Origin: DASYAN01 sp036501345
Lineage (GTDB): Bacteria > Chloroflexota > Ktedonobacteria > Ktedonobacterales > Ktedonobacteraceae
Direction: 5' to 3'
Assembly (NCBI GenBank): GCA_036501345.1
Contig: DASYAN010000399.1
Location: forward strand, 1-11,228
DNA: 11,228 bases
In this document: positions 1 through 7,958 of the stretch, one piece after another
Position numbering within the stretch: position 1 is the first letter of the stretch
How the letters are laid out: each line of letters begins with the position of its first letter
Position numbers and translations under genes: made by a program
Notes under the pieces: model-generated
Seen by the model: only the letters and a program-made list of their open reading frames with translations
What the model was told of the DNA's origin: nothing
Database searches by the model: none

Positions 1-2094
1 CAATTTATCTGAACTGTTATTGGCGATATGATAGGCTCCATTCTCAAACCCGAAAGTGTGGCTATTGGAGGTGCCAATGATCCAGTCGTGACTATTGTGA
101 TCTAGAGCATCTGTCAGAATAATGTTGGCCTGAGCTGTCGCTGTAGCTCTTGCAGCTGCAGTGGCCATCGCGTTAGGCGTAGCTTTAGCGGTTTGACTAG
201 TCTGCGTTGAATGTGGAGTACCCTGGCGGGTCAGTAAGTAGACGCCAGAGCTTAAGATGATCACCAGTATAGCAAGGACCAGGATGGTTATCTTCACATT
301 TTGTGTCAAGCCGCCGCTAGGTGTGCCTATGGTAGATAGTGAGTTTGGGTCAGGCGTTTGTTGTGGCAGTACAGGCAATAGGCCAGTTACATACTGACCC
401 GGCTGACCTGCTACTGGCACTTTGACAACCTTGACTGGTTGGGTAAGTTTTAGCATGCCAGTCTGCCCACTGCTCTCATTAACTGGAATCATCAGTGCTC
501 CTGTCGCACCCGGGAGAGGGACTGCCCCGTTAGGTGTGCCTGCAGGCTCTGGTGGCGGTGGAACCATGGAATTAAAAGTCGCTGGTGCTGCAATGCCATG
601 AAAAGAAGCTGCTGCATTTGGTAGCATGGAAGGATTATTGGGCACTCTTGTTTGGTACTCCATCTCAGGAGGCGAGGCAGGAATAAGCGAAGGTGGATTT
701 TCCGGAACCGTTTCCTTCTTAGGGGAGGATCGTTCAAGCTGTATTGCCTTGAGAGGCGATGATGTAGTCTTGGTAGGCTGAGGTATCTTGTTTGTTGCTA
801 TTGCTGAAGTTAACGCTTTGGCCGATTTTTCTTGGTCTTGACCAAGAAGTTTTGTTTTGTGGCTGAGGCGTGATTGGTCTGGCGCTTGCTGTGCTGGCTG
901 ATTTTCTTGGACATCTGTTGCTGGTTGCTGTCCCAGAGATGATGGAACTTCGCGGGACCTAAATCCCAGCAGACCGGAAAATGAAGGAAGTGTCATACTG
1001 GTCTTTGCCACAATGTCATTCATGGCCTTATCGTTGTTCACTTTTGATGAAAAAGTTGGGATAGCAGGTTTAATAGGTTTTTGTGACTTTGGTTGCTCTG
1101 GTTCTTTTGTTGTTTCTGTTTGTGCAGCATTACGCCATACCGGATCAAATAGGCTACGTGGGCGGTTGGCTGTAGTGCGCTCACCGCTGGCTGCCTGGAC
1201 AGCTCCAGTTTTCCCTGTATCTAATATGACGCCAGCTGTTTCTAAGGTCTGACGAAAGGCAGTAGCAAATTCTCGTGCATTCGGATAGCGATTCTCTGGA
1301 AGTCTAGCCATTGCACGTAGTATTATCTGTTCAGCTGCAATGGGCAGATCTGGACGGAGAAGGCGAGGTGAAGGTGGAGAATTATGTAAATGCTGGAGCG
1401 CAACTTTGATGGGACTATCACCTGTAAATGGCACAGTACCCGTGACCATGTGGTAGACCAAGACGCCTAGAGAATAGATATCTGCACGTGTGTCTACTGC
1501 CTCACCGCCGAGGACTTGCTCTGGCGACATATAATCCGGTGTGCCCATTGGCATACCAAACTCTGAGAGAGGATTTGACGATATATGTCCTTCGGTCACA
1601 ATTTTGACCAGACCGAAGTCGGTAAGCAACAGGCGCTTTTCAGGAGTAAGCAAGATATTGGCTGGTTTAATATCGCGGTGGATGACCCCTCGTTGGTGGG
1701 CAAAATCGAGAGCTGAAGCCATCTGTTCTAAGTAACTGACTACCTGGGTCAGAGGCAATCTTCCCTCGTGTTCCAATTCATCGCGTAACGTACCTCCGCT
1801 GATGTAAGCCATCACCAGATAAGCTAGCCCATCGCGTTCTCCATACTCATGCACGGGTACAATATTAGGATGCCCTAACAATGCTGCAGCATCTGTCTCA
1901 CGCCGGAACCGTTCCAGGAACGCTGCATGTTGGCCTGGCTGCGATGCTGTCATTGGTAAGAGTATTTTAACAGCTACCTGGCGTCGGGGGCGAGATTGTT
2001 GAGCTAGGAATACTGCACCAACCCCTCCTCGTCCGATCAATTTCTCCAACGTACAGGTGCCTAATACCATTCCACTCATTGCTTCTACGTTCAT
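1..2094 (-). CDS. Membrane-anchored Ser/Thr protein kinase, C-terminus cut by window edge
   Basis: This is a PknB-type (Hanks) kinase that would phosphorylate Ser/Thr on cytoplasmic targets in response to an outer-domain signal. The frame is open from the ATG at 2094 to base 1 (698 codons, no stop), so the C-terminus lies outside the window. The kinase domain spans about residues 14-285: glycine loop GRGGVG 21-26, VAVK lysine K43, helix-C E66, HRDIKPAN with D141 and N146, DFG with D159, and GTPDYMSPEQ 184-193. All catalytic residues are present. A Pro/Ser/Gln-rich linker (about 299-598) leads to one transmembrane helix (about 601-621), an Ala/Thr-rich stalk (about 639-657) and the start of an outer domain (DWIIG, FENGAYHI) matching that of the upstream kinase. 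The start is supported by a GGGGAAG ribosome site and by alignment with that paralogue. It lies 114 bp downstream of it and may be co-transcribed. The signal sensed is unknown. Confidence 0.93.
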   Translation of the reverse strand, partial: MNVEAMSGMVLGTCTLEKLIGRGGVGAVFLAQQSRPRRQVAVKILLPMTASQPGQHAAFLERFRRETDAAALLGHPNIVPVHEYGERDGLAYLVMAYISGGTLRDELEHEGRLPLTQVVSYLEQMASALDFAHQRGVIHRDIKPANILLTPEKRLLLTDFGLVKIVTEGHISSNPLSEFGMPMGTPDYMSPEQVLGGEAVDTRADIYSLGVLVYHMVTGTVPFTGDSPIKVALQHLHNSPPSPRLLRPDLPIAAEQIILRAMARLPENRYPNAREFATAFRQTLETAGVILDTGKTGAVQAASGERTTANRPRSLFDPVWRNAAQTETTKEPEQPKSQKPIKPAIPTFSSKVNNDKAMNDIVAKTSMTLPSFSGLLGFRSREVPSSLGQQPATDVQENQPAQQAPDQSRLSHKTKLLGQDQEKSAKALTSAIATNKIPQPTKTTSSPLKAIQLERSSPKKETVPENPPSLIPASPPEMEYQTRVPNNPSMLPNAAASFHGIAAPATFNSMVPPPPEPAGTPNGAVPLPGATGALMIPVNESSGQTGMLKLTQPVKVVKVPVAGQPGQYVTGLLPVLPQQTPDPNSLSTIGTPSGGLTQNVKITILVLAILVIILSSGVYLLTRQGTPHSTQTSQTAKATPNAMATAAARATATAQANIILTDALDHNSHDWIIGTSNSHTFGFENGAYHIANNSSDKL

Positions 2095-2099
2095 AAAAA

Positions 2100-2107
2100 C
2101 TTCCCCT
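2100..2107 (-). promoter_or_regulatory. Ribosome binding site of downstream kinase
   Basis: On the minus strand AGGGGAAG precedes the ATG at 2094 with a spacing of five bases (all T). It fixes the start of the partial kinase. The upstream paralogue lacks a comparable site. Confidence 0.6.
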
Positions 2108-2208
2108 TTTTGCCATCGATGCTATCTTGTTCTGGTATGGCTCGTTTCGTCACACCTCTGAAATTTCCCCCCTCCCTTACTCTATACACGGACATATTTT
2201 TGGTGATA

Positions 2209-4704
2209 TCAGTTTCTTGTGATTAAGAGATTGCTAAAGGCTACTTCAGTCCCTTTCAGGTTGACAATCATGCCTACCATTCCTTGGGTGAGCGAAGCAT
2301 CCTGGAATGTCTTTGGTAGCGTTGTCCCATTTACAGTAACAGTAAATTTGTCACCACTCATCAAAATTTTGATAGTGTTGGCTGCTTGTGGGCCCTGTCC
2401 CTGGTGGAACTCACTGCCAAGCGGCAGTTTCCCATCCTGAATCTGGGTCCATGGGTTATCTGGATTTGTATTATCATATTTCCAGAAATAGTACTCACCC
2501 CCCTGCTTAATGTTGACCACCTCAAAACTATAGAAAGTAATAATCGGATCTCCATCTTTATTCTTTTTGTTGCTTTGTTGGCTAAAGCGGAAGATCATGC
2601 CGAAAGAATTATTGGCATTGGTATCATTTCCGGTAATCTCCTCCATAGTCACTTGGTAGCCAATTGAACCGCCAAATGAGTTGGTTGATAGGATACTCGC
2701 TCGTCCATTCTGGTCATTGTCGTCGGTGATGTGGTATGCACCATTCTTAAAGGTATAGACGTTGGGGCTGCGTGGGTCCATATACCAGCCATGAATATTG
2801 CGATTAAGGGGATCAGACAGGATAATGTTGGCCTGCGCTATCGCTGTCAGATGTGCAGTGGCTGTGGCAGTCGTATTAGGAGGTCCAGCTGGTTTACTTA
2901 TAATGGGCGTTGAAGGCTTTGACCGACTAGAGAGCAAGATACCAACAGCTGCAAAAATTGCCAACACAGTCACCATAACCATCAGCGCTTTCATCCAGGG
3001 TTCGGGAGTTTTCTTTTTCCCTTTCTCTTTTATGAAGCCTTGCTCCTCTTGTGGTTGAGGAGTAATTGGTATTAGGCCTATAAGGGATTGACTATCTTGG
3101 TTTGCATCTGAAATCTGGACAGGCTTCACCGGATTTGTGCGTTGTCTTCTTCTATTTGGCCTTTCCTGAGTTTCTGGCTTTACCAATGCTTCAGACGAGC
3201 TCTTCTCAACAACTGGGGATTGTTCCCTAAATATGGGGACAACAGAAGGTGGCTTGTCTGCTAGAGGTGCCAGACTGTTGGCGGTAGCTGCAATAGGGCT
3301 CTTGCCCATTGTTGCTGGTAGCATGCCGGAATTGGCACCAATCATGGGAAATTTTCCGGTGCGAGACAGCAGACCGTTCCCACTTCCGTCTGGTGCAGGA
3401 TCGGGACCAGTAGTAGATTTGGCAATGGGCATCACTCCGCTCTCAAGACGATCTGGTGCAAGGGCAGGATTAATAGTAGGTTTAGCGATGGGCATTACCC
3501 CGCTCTCAATATGATCTGGTACAGGAGCAGGGCTAGCATTAGATTTAGCGACGGGTATCATCCCGCTGCCTGCTATTGCAAACTTTCCGGTACGTGATAA
3601 CAGACCCCCGCCAGAACTTTTCGCTGCAGGAAGAGACTCTTCTGATATTGCTGGCGTGTCAGGTATTGAGCCGTGTATAGCACCGAGCCTAGCTGCTGTT
3701 TTGCTCTGCACTCCTTTGCCTATACCAGGCTTGGGGGGTGAAGCGGTCTGCCGTAAAGGTTCAAATTGTCGTTTGGGGAGAGCGCGCCATGCACCAGTTG
3801 AACCGGTGTGCATGCCATTGATATTGCTTGGTTCTAACTCGATACTCGCGTCGAGCAATGCTTGGCGAAATGCATTTGCTAAGTCTCTTGCATGCAAATA
3901 GCGATCCGCAGGCTTTTTTGCCATTGCACGCTGTATGACTTGTTCTGCCCGGATGGGAAGATCGGGCCGTAACATCAGTGGTGAGGGGGGTGGAAGCCGT
4001 AAGTGTTGTGCTGCTATCTGCATAGGAGTTTCACCGCGAAACGGAGTCGTGCCAGTCACCAGTTGGAAGAGAAGGATACCGAGGGAATAGAGGTCTGCAC
4101 GTGTATCAACATCATCGCCAATGACTTGCTCAGGAGCCATATAATCAGGTGTCCCTACTGGGGCACCTGCACCTGTGAGACGGACCATTGCAGACTGTCC
4201 CTCAGCAATGATTTTTACCAGACCAAAATCTCCTAGGAGGAGTCGTCCTTCAGGGGTGACCATAATGTTTGCAGGCTTAATATCTCGGTGGATAACCCCA
4301 TGGTCGTGGGCAGAGTCAATTGCAGCAGCAAGCTGTTCCAGGTAATTGGCTGCCTTTGCTAATGTAAGAGGTCCTTCGCGTTCTAATACATCGCGTAGGG
4401 TTCCTCCACTGATATAAGGCATTACCAGGTATGCTAATCCGCCATATTCGCCATACTCGTGTACAGGCATAATATTGGGATGTTCCAGGGCAGCGGCTGC
4501 GTCTGTTTCCCGTCGGAATCGCTCTAGGAACGCTGCCAATTGATCCGGATTTAGAGGAATCATTGGTAATAGCACTTTAACAGCAACTTGACGCTTGGGA
4601 CGGGATTGTTGTGCTAGGAACACTGCACCCATTCCACCCTGTCCAATGAGCTTTTGTAGTGTACAAGTACCCAATACCGTTCCTATCAATGTTTCTGCGT
4701 TCAT
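2209..4704 (-). CDS. Membrane-anchored Ser/Thr protein kinase with lectin-like outer domain
   Basis: This is a complete 831-residue PknB-type receptor kinase. The kinase domain (about 14-285) has glycine loop GQGGMG 21-26, K43 in VAVK, E66, HRDIKPAN with D141 and N146, DFG with D159, and GTPDYMAPEQ, so it should be active. The cytoplasmic linker (about 290-569) is Pro/Ser-rich and holds three 21-residue repeats between two GLLSRTGKF copies. A transmembrane helix follows W570 (about 573-595), then a TATATAHLTAIAQ stalk. The C-terminal domain (about 629-831) has alternating beta-strand-like segments and resembles concanavalin A-like, DUF1080-type carbohydrate-binding folds; this is a fold-level guess. 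By eye the kinase domain is about two-thirds identical to the downstream kinase, so the two probably arose by duplication. No upstream in-frame ATG, GTG or TTG exists before a stop, so the start is fixed, but no clear Shine-Dalgarno sequence is visible. The substrate and ligand cannot be read from the sequence. Confidence 0.95.
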   Translation of the reverse strand: MNAETLIGTVLGTCTLQKLIGQGGMGAVFLAQQSRPKRQVAVKVLLPMIPLNPDQLAAFLERFRRETDAAAALEHPNIMPVHEYGEYGGLAYLVMPYISGGTLRDVLEREGPLTLAKAANYLEQLAAAIDSAHDHGVIHRDIKPANIMVTPEGRLLLGDFGLVKIIAEGQSAMVRLTGAGAPVGTPDYMAPEQVIGDDVDTRADLYSLGILLFQLVTGTTPFRGETPMQIAAQHLRLPPPSPLMLRPDLPIRAEQVIQRAMAKKPADRYLHARDLANAFRQALLDASIELEPSNINGMHTGSTGAWRALPKRQFEPLRQTASPPKPGIGKGVQSKTAARLGAIHGSIPDTPAISEESLPAAKSSGGGLLSRTGKFAIAGSGMIPVAKSNASPAPVPDHIESGVMPIAKPTINPALAPDRLESGVMPIAKSTTGPDPAPDGSGNGLLSRTGKFPMIGANSGMLPATMGKSPIAATANSLAPLADKPPSVVPIFREQSPVVEKSSSEALVKPETQERPNRRRQRTNPVKPVQISDANQDSQSLIGLIPITPQPQEEQGFIKEKGKKKTPEPWMKALMVMVTVLAIFAAVGILLSSRSKPSTPIISKPAGPPNTTATATAHLTAIAQANIILSDPLNRNIHGWYMDPRSPNVYTFKNGAYHITDDNDQNGRASILSTNSFGGSIGYQVTMEEITGNDTNANNSFGMIFRFSQQSNKKNKDGDPIITFYSFEVVNIKQGGEYYFWKYDNTNPDNPWTQIQDGKLPLGSEFHQGQGPQAANTIKILMSGDKFTVTVNGTTLPKTFQDASLTQGMVGMIVNLKGTEVAFSNLLITRN
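3376..3564 (-). repeat. Three tandem 63-bp (21-aa) coding repeats in kinase linker
   Basis: Three direct 63-bp units (3502-3564, 3439-3501, 3376-3438 in reading order) encode residues 381-443 of the kinase. They begin GMIPVAKS, GVMPIAKP and GVMPIAKS and each continues with a Pro/Asp-rich half ending near PD. The block is bracketed by two GLLSRTGKF copies (residues 367-375 at 3580-3606 and 444-452 at 3349-3375). The units are in frame and diverged at the base level, so this is an older expansion within the disordered cytoplasmic linker. The partial kinase has no equivalent array. Confidence 0.85.
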
Positions 4705-5013
4705 CCGAAACGTGGCGTGGCAGGCCCATCCCGTTTGTAAGGTGGGAGGAAACTCGCCTCTCTCCTTTCGTGATATCTCCCTTGCGGGCTGGCGTTTTTA
4801 TGTGGGAACACCCAAACCTATACTAGATGCCCAGGTAATGATGGTCCCGATAAATTGATCAGGTGGTTATCTGACCTCTCTGTCGCCCGGTAACTCAGAC
4901 CTTAAGTTCTACCCATACACGTCTCTCTACATTCCCAATATTTGCAAGCAGATCAGGCACTCAAGGTGCGAGATTCGAGCATCAGTCTACCATGTTGTAT
5001 GATGATGATCAAG

Positions 5014-5042
5014 ATTATAGGTCATTCGAGCTATTCGGTCTT
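5014..5042 (-). promoter_or_regulatory. Possible sigma-A-type promoter for the kinase pair
   Basis: On the minus strand TATAAT (5019-5014) is a perfect -10 match. Seventeen bases upstream sits AAGACC (5042-5037), which matches only three of six -35 positions (GAC). The transcript would reach the kinase ATG at 4704 after roughly 300 bases. A single good hexamer in a 550-bp gap can arise by chance. Confidence 0.22.
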
Positions 5043-5200
5043 CCATTCTCGTCATTTTGGTCACTCTAATGTTTGTCTCTGTCTCAAATTGTACTTTTGT
5101 GCTTCCTAAATAGAAGAACGAATCACAAGTCCCTAAGGAGAGGGGTAGTAGGCAAAAAGGGCTATTTGAGTACTTTGTGGTCCTACCCTAATGAAATTTG

Positions 5201-5237
5201 CATGAACATCTCCTCGAGTATGGAGATCCAGTTCATG
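5201..5237 (-). terminator. Hairpin after the helicase gene, possible terminator
   Basis: CATGAAC (5201-5207) pairs with GTTCATG (5231-5237), and ATCTCC (5208-5213) pairs with GGAGAT (5222-5227). A CCA bulge (5228-5230) sits on one side and the loop has eight bases. The structure begins 17 bases after the helicase stop on the minus strand. Only a weak T-rich run (CAAATTTCATT) follows, so it may be an imperfect intrinsic terminator or a 3'-end stabilising stem. A 13-bp stem with one bulge is unlikely to be accidental at this position. Confidence 0.45.
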
Positions 5238-5254
5238 ATGTAGCTTATGGCTGA

Positions 5255-7885
5255 TTAAACGTCGCCAGCAAATGTTTTGGCATCGAGTAATCCATGTGAG
5301 TCCCTGTCTTCTTCCGCATCAAGAGGGATCTCCTCGTTGCCAACCTGTGCAACCATAGAGGGCACTGTGCGACTTTGCACAATAATGCCATGCAGTAAGG
5401 ATGATGCCGCCTGTGCTAGCAAGGTGCGCAGGCGTTCCAAGCGTTCGCGTTGGATGTGCAGTTGCTCTGTGCGCTTCTTGTTGTAGGAAGAAGTATTGCT
5501 TTTCGTAAGAACTCCATCGGTGAGCACTGGTGAACTCTGTTCCCATATCACGCGTTTATCCAGCACATGTCCGACAGCAGCCTGCATCTGCTGGATAAGG
5601 TCGATGGTTTGGTTGAGCAACATCAAAATGTCTCCTTCGGCCAGATCAATGCGACGGAGAAGTCCACTGAGCGATGTGCCTCGTGACCAGGACAGGGCCA
5701 GACCATGAAATTCGGGAACGATACCCGGCGTGAAATTTATCTGTGCACGTTCTTCGATGGCTCGAACGTGTTGGATGACCTGCCATAGTTCACTGCGCAC
5801 CTGTTGTTGTTTGTGTGGCAAAGGTTGGCGGTTATTGAGACGACGATCGTTATCATAGGTAAACCAACTACATGTCTCTGCCAGTTCATTTGCCGACAGT
5901 GCATCGAGAGCTCCGCGAGTCATCAGCTCAACCAGCATAATGCCGGCCGGGTGGAAAATATTGCTCAGGAGCTGTCCCTTTAATGTGAGTTGATCTTGCT
6001 GATCAATATAGCCGAGGGCACGCAAAGCAAAAATCGTGCCATCCAGTTCTGCTGCACCAGCACGACTCAGCGGAAAAGCGCCGATTTTCTCCCGACGTTT
6101 TTCCAGGGCACGTTCGGCCTCACGTGAGGCGGCTCCCTTTTTCTTGCCAGCTTTTTTGGCTTTCTGGTAACGCTTCTCTAGGCGATTCAACTCATCTATT
6201 TCCCAGACGAGATAGCGCTGAAACTCACGTAAGCTGGAGGCGCAGATGTGGCGCAGATGTTGAGTATCTCCTGGTTGCCATAGGTTCAGCACCGAGTTGT
6301 AGCGGATGACAAATGAGCTAGTGACTGGCAACAGATCTCCTGTGATGCGTTGGAATGATGCTTCGAACGGCTCCCATGGTGAATAAGGAATGATCGCGGC
6401 TCCCTGTACATCCATTCCACGTCTTCCAGCTCGTCCGGTGATCTGGCGGTACTCGTTGGGAGTGAGCAGGCGCATCTCTTGTCCGTCAAACTTGCTGAGG
6501 CTGCCCACGATCACGCTGCGGGCGGGCATATTGATACCGAGTGCCAGAGTATCTGTGGCGAAGACTGCGCGTAAATAGCCCCTGGCGAAAAGTGTCTCGA
6601 CTAGGACTTTGAGTCCGGGGAGTAGTCCGGCATGATGGAAGGCGAGCCCACGAGGGAGCAGCTTGATGAGTCCATGTACCTGCTGTAAATTGCGATCTTC
6701 TTTCGGCAGATGTTCAAGCCAGACATCAATCTCCTCGTGGATCAAGGCTTCCTCTTCGGGGGTAGTAAAACTGTGGCGGGCTGAACCCATTGCGGCCTCT
6801 TCGACTACGCGCCGTCCCGGCAAGAAATAGAGACAGGGTAACATGTCGGCCTCACGCAGGACAGTGAGTATTTCGCCTGGCTCTGGCGCTTTCCTTTGTT
6901 TTGGACGTTTGGGATTTTTGCTTTGCTGAGCGGGGGCATCGATTGCGGTCTGGGCTTCGCTTGCAGTCGCAGTAATTGTGGCTATGTCTTCATTGTCCGT
7001 GTCTGGTTTGGTTTTCCTGTCCTGTTGCTGGGGGCGTTTGCCTTTTCTGTGTTGTGGCTCCCATATATCTGCGTCTGAGTCATCATCCTCTTCATTGTCA
7101 TCATCAAAGGAAAAGTTGCGGTTGCGGCTGGCCATCTGAGCCAACTTAGCCTCACCACCAATATTGGGGAAGCGCTCAATACGATTACCATCAGCATCCT
7201 GTACGAGGTGAAGTTTGCCATCGAGAAAGTAGTAATGTTCCAGTGGAACGGCACGCTGCTCATGCATAATCAATGAGATGGGATGATGTACTCGGCTAAT
7301 CCAGTTTGCTAGGTCTTGGGCATTACTAATCGTTGCAGAGAGACCCACCAGTTGTACCTGGGATGGCGAACAGATGATTGCCTCTTCCCATACCGGGCCA
7401 CGTCCAATATCGCTCAGGTAGTGCAGTTCATCAAAGACGACAAAACCAGTATCTTGCAATGAGGCAGGCGCAGCACGTTGCCCTTCGATGAGCGGCTCTC
7501 CTCCGTCTTCCAACAGCATGTTGCGGTAGACCTCGGTCGTCATAATGACGATCGAGGCGCGGCTATGCTCAACGATGTCGCCAGTAACTAGTCCTACTGT
7601 ATCATTGCCGTATTGCTTGCGCAGATCGCGATATTTCTGGTTAGACAATGCTTTGAGAGGTGTCGTATAAATGACGCGTTGCCCACGCTGTTGGGCCAGC
7701 CAGATAGCATATTCTGCCACCAATGTTTTACCAGTTCCAGTTGGTGCAGCTACTAGAACTGATTGTCCTTGTGCTAACTGGTTCATTGCATCTATTTGAA
7801 ACGAATCAAAAGGAAAGGCATAGCGATCTCCAAATGCTTGTATATCCGCCTGTACCTCATCTCCGGTTGCCACATGCTTATTCAT
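5255..7885 (-). CDS. Ski2/Mtr4-like DEAD/DEAH-box RNA helicase
   Basis: This is an ATP-driven superfamily 2 helicase of the Ski2 group, expected to unwind RNA in the cytoplasm during RNA processing or decay; the bacterial relatives (HelY type) are poorly characterised. The 876 residues show FDSFQ 26-30, motif I APTGTGKT 47-54, Ia TTPLKALSNQ 74-83, motif II DELH 152-155, motif III SAT 183-185, YFLPGRR 353-359, motif V ATDTLALGINMPAR 443-456 and motif VI QITGRAGRRG 481-490. A DSHCT-like C-terminal helical domain runs about 640-775. Between the two RecA domains lies a charged insert (about 255-335), acidic then basic. A short basic helical segment (571-600) stands where Mtr4 has its arch. The start at 7885 is fixed, since no ATG, GTG or TTG occurs upstream in frame before a TAG; GGGGAG precedes it at only three bases. 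It is divergent from the GH18-like gene. Confidence 0.95.
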   Translation of the reverse strand: MNKHVATGDEVQADIQAFGDRYAFPFDSFQIDAMNQLAQGQSVLVAAPTGTGKTLVAEYAIWLAQQRGQRVIYTTPLKALSNQKYRDLRKQYGNDTVGLVTGDIVEHSRASIVIMTTEVYRNMLLEDGGEPLIEGQRAAPASLQDTGFVVFDELHYLSDIGRGPVWEEAIICSPSQVQLVGLSATISNAQDLANWISRVHHPISLIMHEQRAVPLEHYYFLDGKLHLVQDADGNRIERFPNIGGEAKLAQMASRNRNFSFDDDNEEDDDSDADIWEPQHRKGKRPQQQDRKTKPDTDNEDIATITATASEAQTAIDAPAQQSKNPKRPKQRKAPEPGEILTVLREADMLPCLYFLPGRRVVEEAAMGSARHSFTTPEEEALIHEEIDVWLEHLPKEDRNLQQVHGLIKLLPRGLAFHHAGLLPGLKVLVETLFARGYLRAVFATDTLALGINMPARSVIVGSLSKFDGQEMRLLTPNEYRQITGRAGRRGMDVQGAAIIPYSPWEPFEASFQRITGDLLPVTSSFVIRYNSVLNLWQPGDTQHLRHICASSLREFQRYLVWEIDELNRLEKRYQKAKKAGKKKGAASREAERALEKRREKIGAFPLSRAGAAELDGTIFALRALGYIDQQDQLTLKGQLLSNIFHPAGIMLVELMTRGALDALSANELAETCSWFTYDNDRRLNNRQPLPHKQQQVRSELWQVIQHVRAIEERAQINFTPGIVPEFHGLALSWSRGTSLSGLLRRIDLAEGDILMLLNQTIDLIQQMQAAVGHVLDKRVIWEQSSPVLTDGVLTKSNTSSYNKKRTEQLHIQRERLERLRTLLAQAASSLLHGIIVQSRTVPSMVAQVGNEEIPLDAEEDRDSHGLLDAKTFAGDV

Positions 7886-7925
7886 TTTCTCCCCAGAAAC
7901 ATCAATGTCGAGATGTTGTTTTTGA

Positions 7926-7952
7926 ATAGAGAGGGAAACACTGCCTCTCTAT
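7926..7952. promoter_or_regulatory. 9-bp perfect inverted repeat next to helicase -10 box
   Basis: ATAGAGAGG (7926-7934) and CCTCTCTAT (7944-7952) are perfect complements separated by nine bases. On the minus strand the repeat starts directly after a TATAAT (7958-7953), so it would cover the helicase transcription start and early leader. It could be an operator for a dimeric repressor or, if transcription starts slightly upstream, a leader hairpin. The symmetry is directly visible; the function is inferred. Confidence 0.4.
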
Positions 7953-7958
7953 ATTATA
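7953..7958 (-). promoter_or_regulatory. Candidate -10 box of the helicase promoter
   Basis: The minus strand reads TATAAT here, a perfect sigma-A -10 hexamer, about 68 bases upstream of the helicase ATG. No convincing -35 hexamer is present at 16-18 bases (AATAGT at 17), so an activator or a non-consensus -35 would be needed. Confidence 0.35.

Larger units (their letters stand above)
4705..5254. other. Non-coding region between helicase and kinase
   Basis: This 550-bp stretch has no supportable gene on either strand. It follows the helicase stop and precedes the upstream kinase, both on the minus strand. A hairpin lies at 5201-5237. A perfect minus-strand TATAAT (5014-5019) is the best promoter candidate for the kinases and would give a leader of about 300 bases. 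No known riboswitch or structured RNA was recognised. The length is generous for a simple promoter, so a small RNA or an upstream control element is possible but not demonstrated. Confidence 0.5.

Noticed and set aside
3233..3514. Plus-strand open frame with GITPLSRRSG-type repeats
   Set aside because: It is the antisense reading of the 63-bp repeats of the kinase linker; the kinase frame is the real one.
3376..3564. Tandem direct repeats considered as a CRISPR array
   Set aside because: The units are contiguous 63-bp coding repeats without spacers, in frame within a kinase.
4821..4826. TAGTAT on the minus strand as a kinase promoter -10
   Set aside because: It is only a partial match, with no -35-like sequence at 16-18 bases.
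4595..4858. Plus-strand open frame reaching into the region upstream of the kinase
   Set aside because: Its first part is antisense to the conserved kinase N-terminus, and nothing in the product suggests a real protein.
7898..7922. Small stem AACATC / GATGTT followed by a T run on the plus strand, as a terminator
   Set aside because: No plus-strand gene ends there and the six-base AT-rich stem is weak; it lies in the helicase leader, where its orientation would be wrong.
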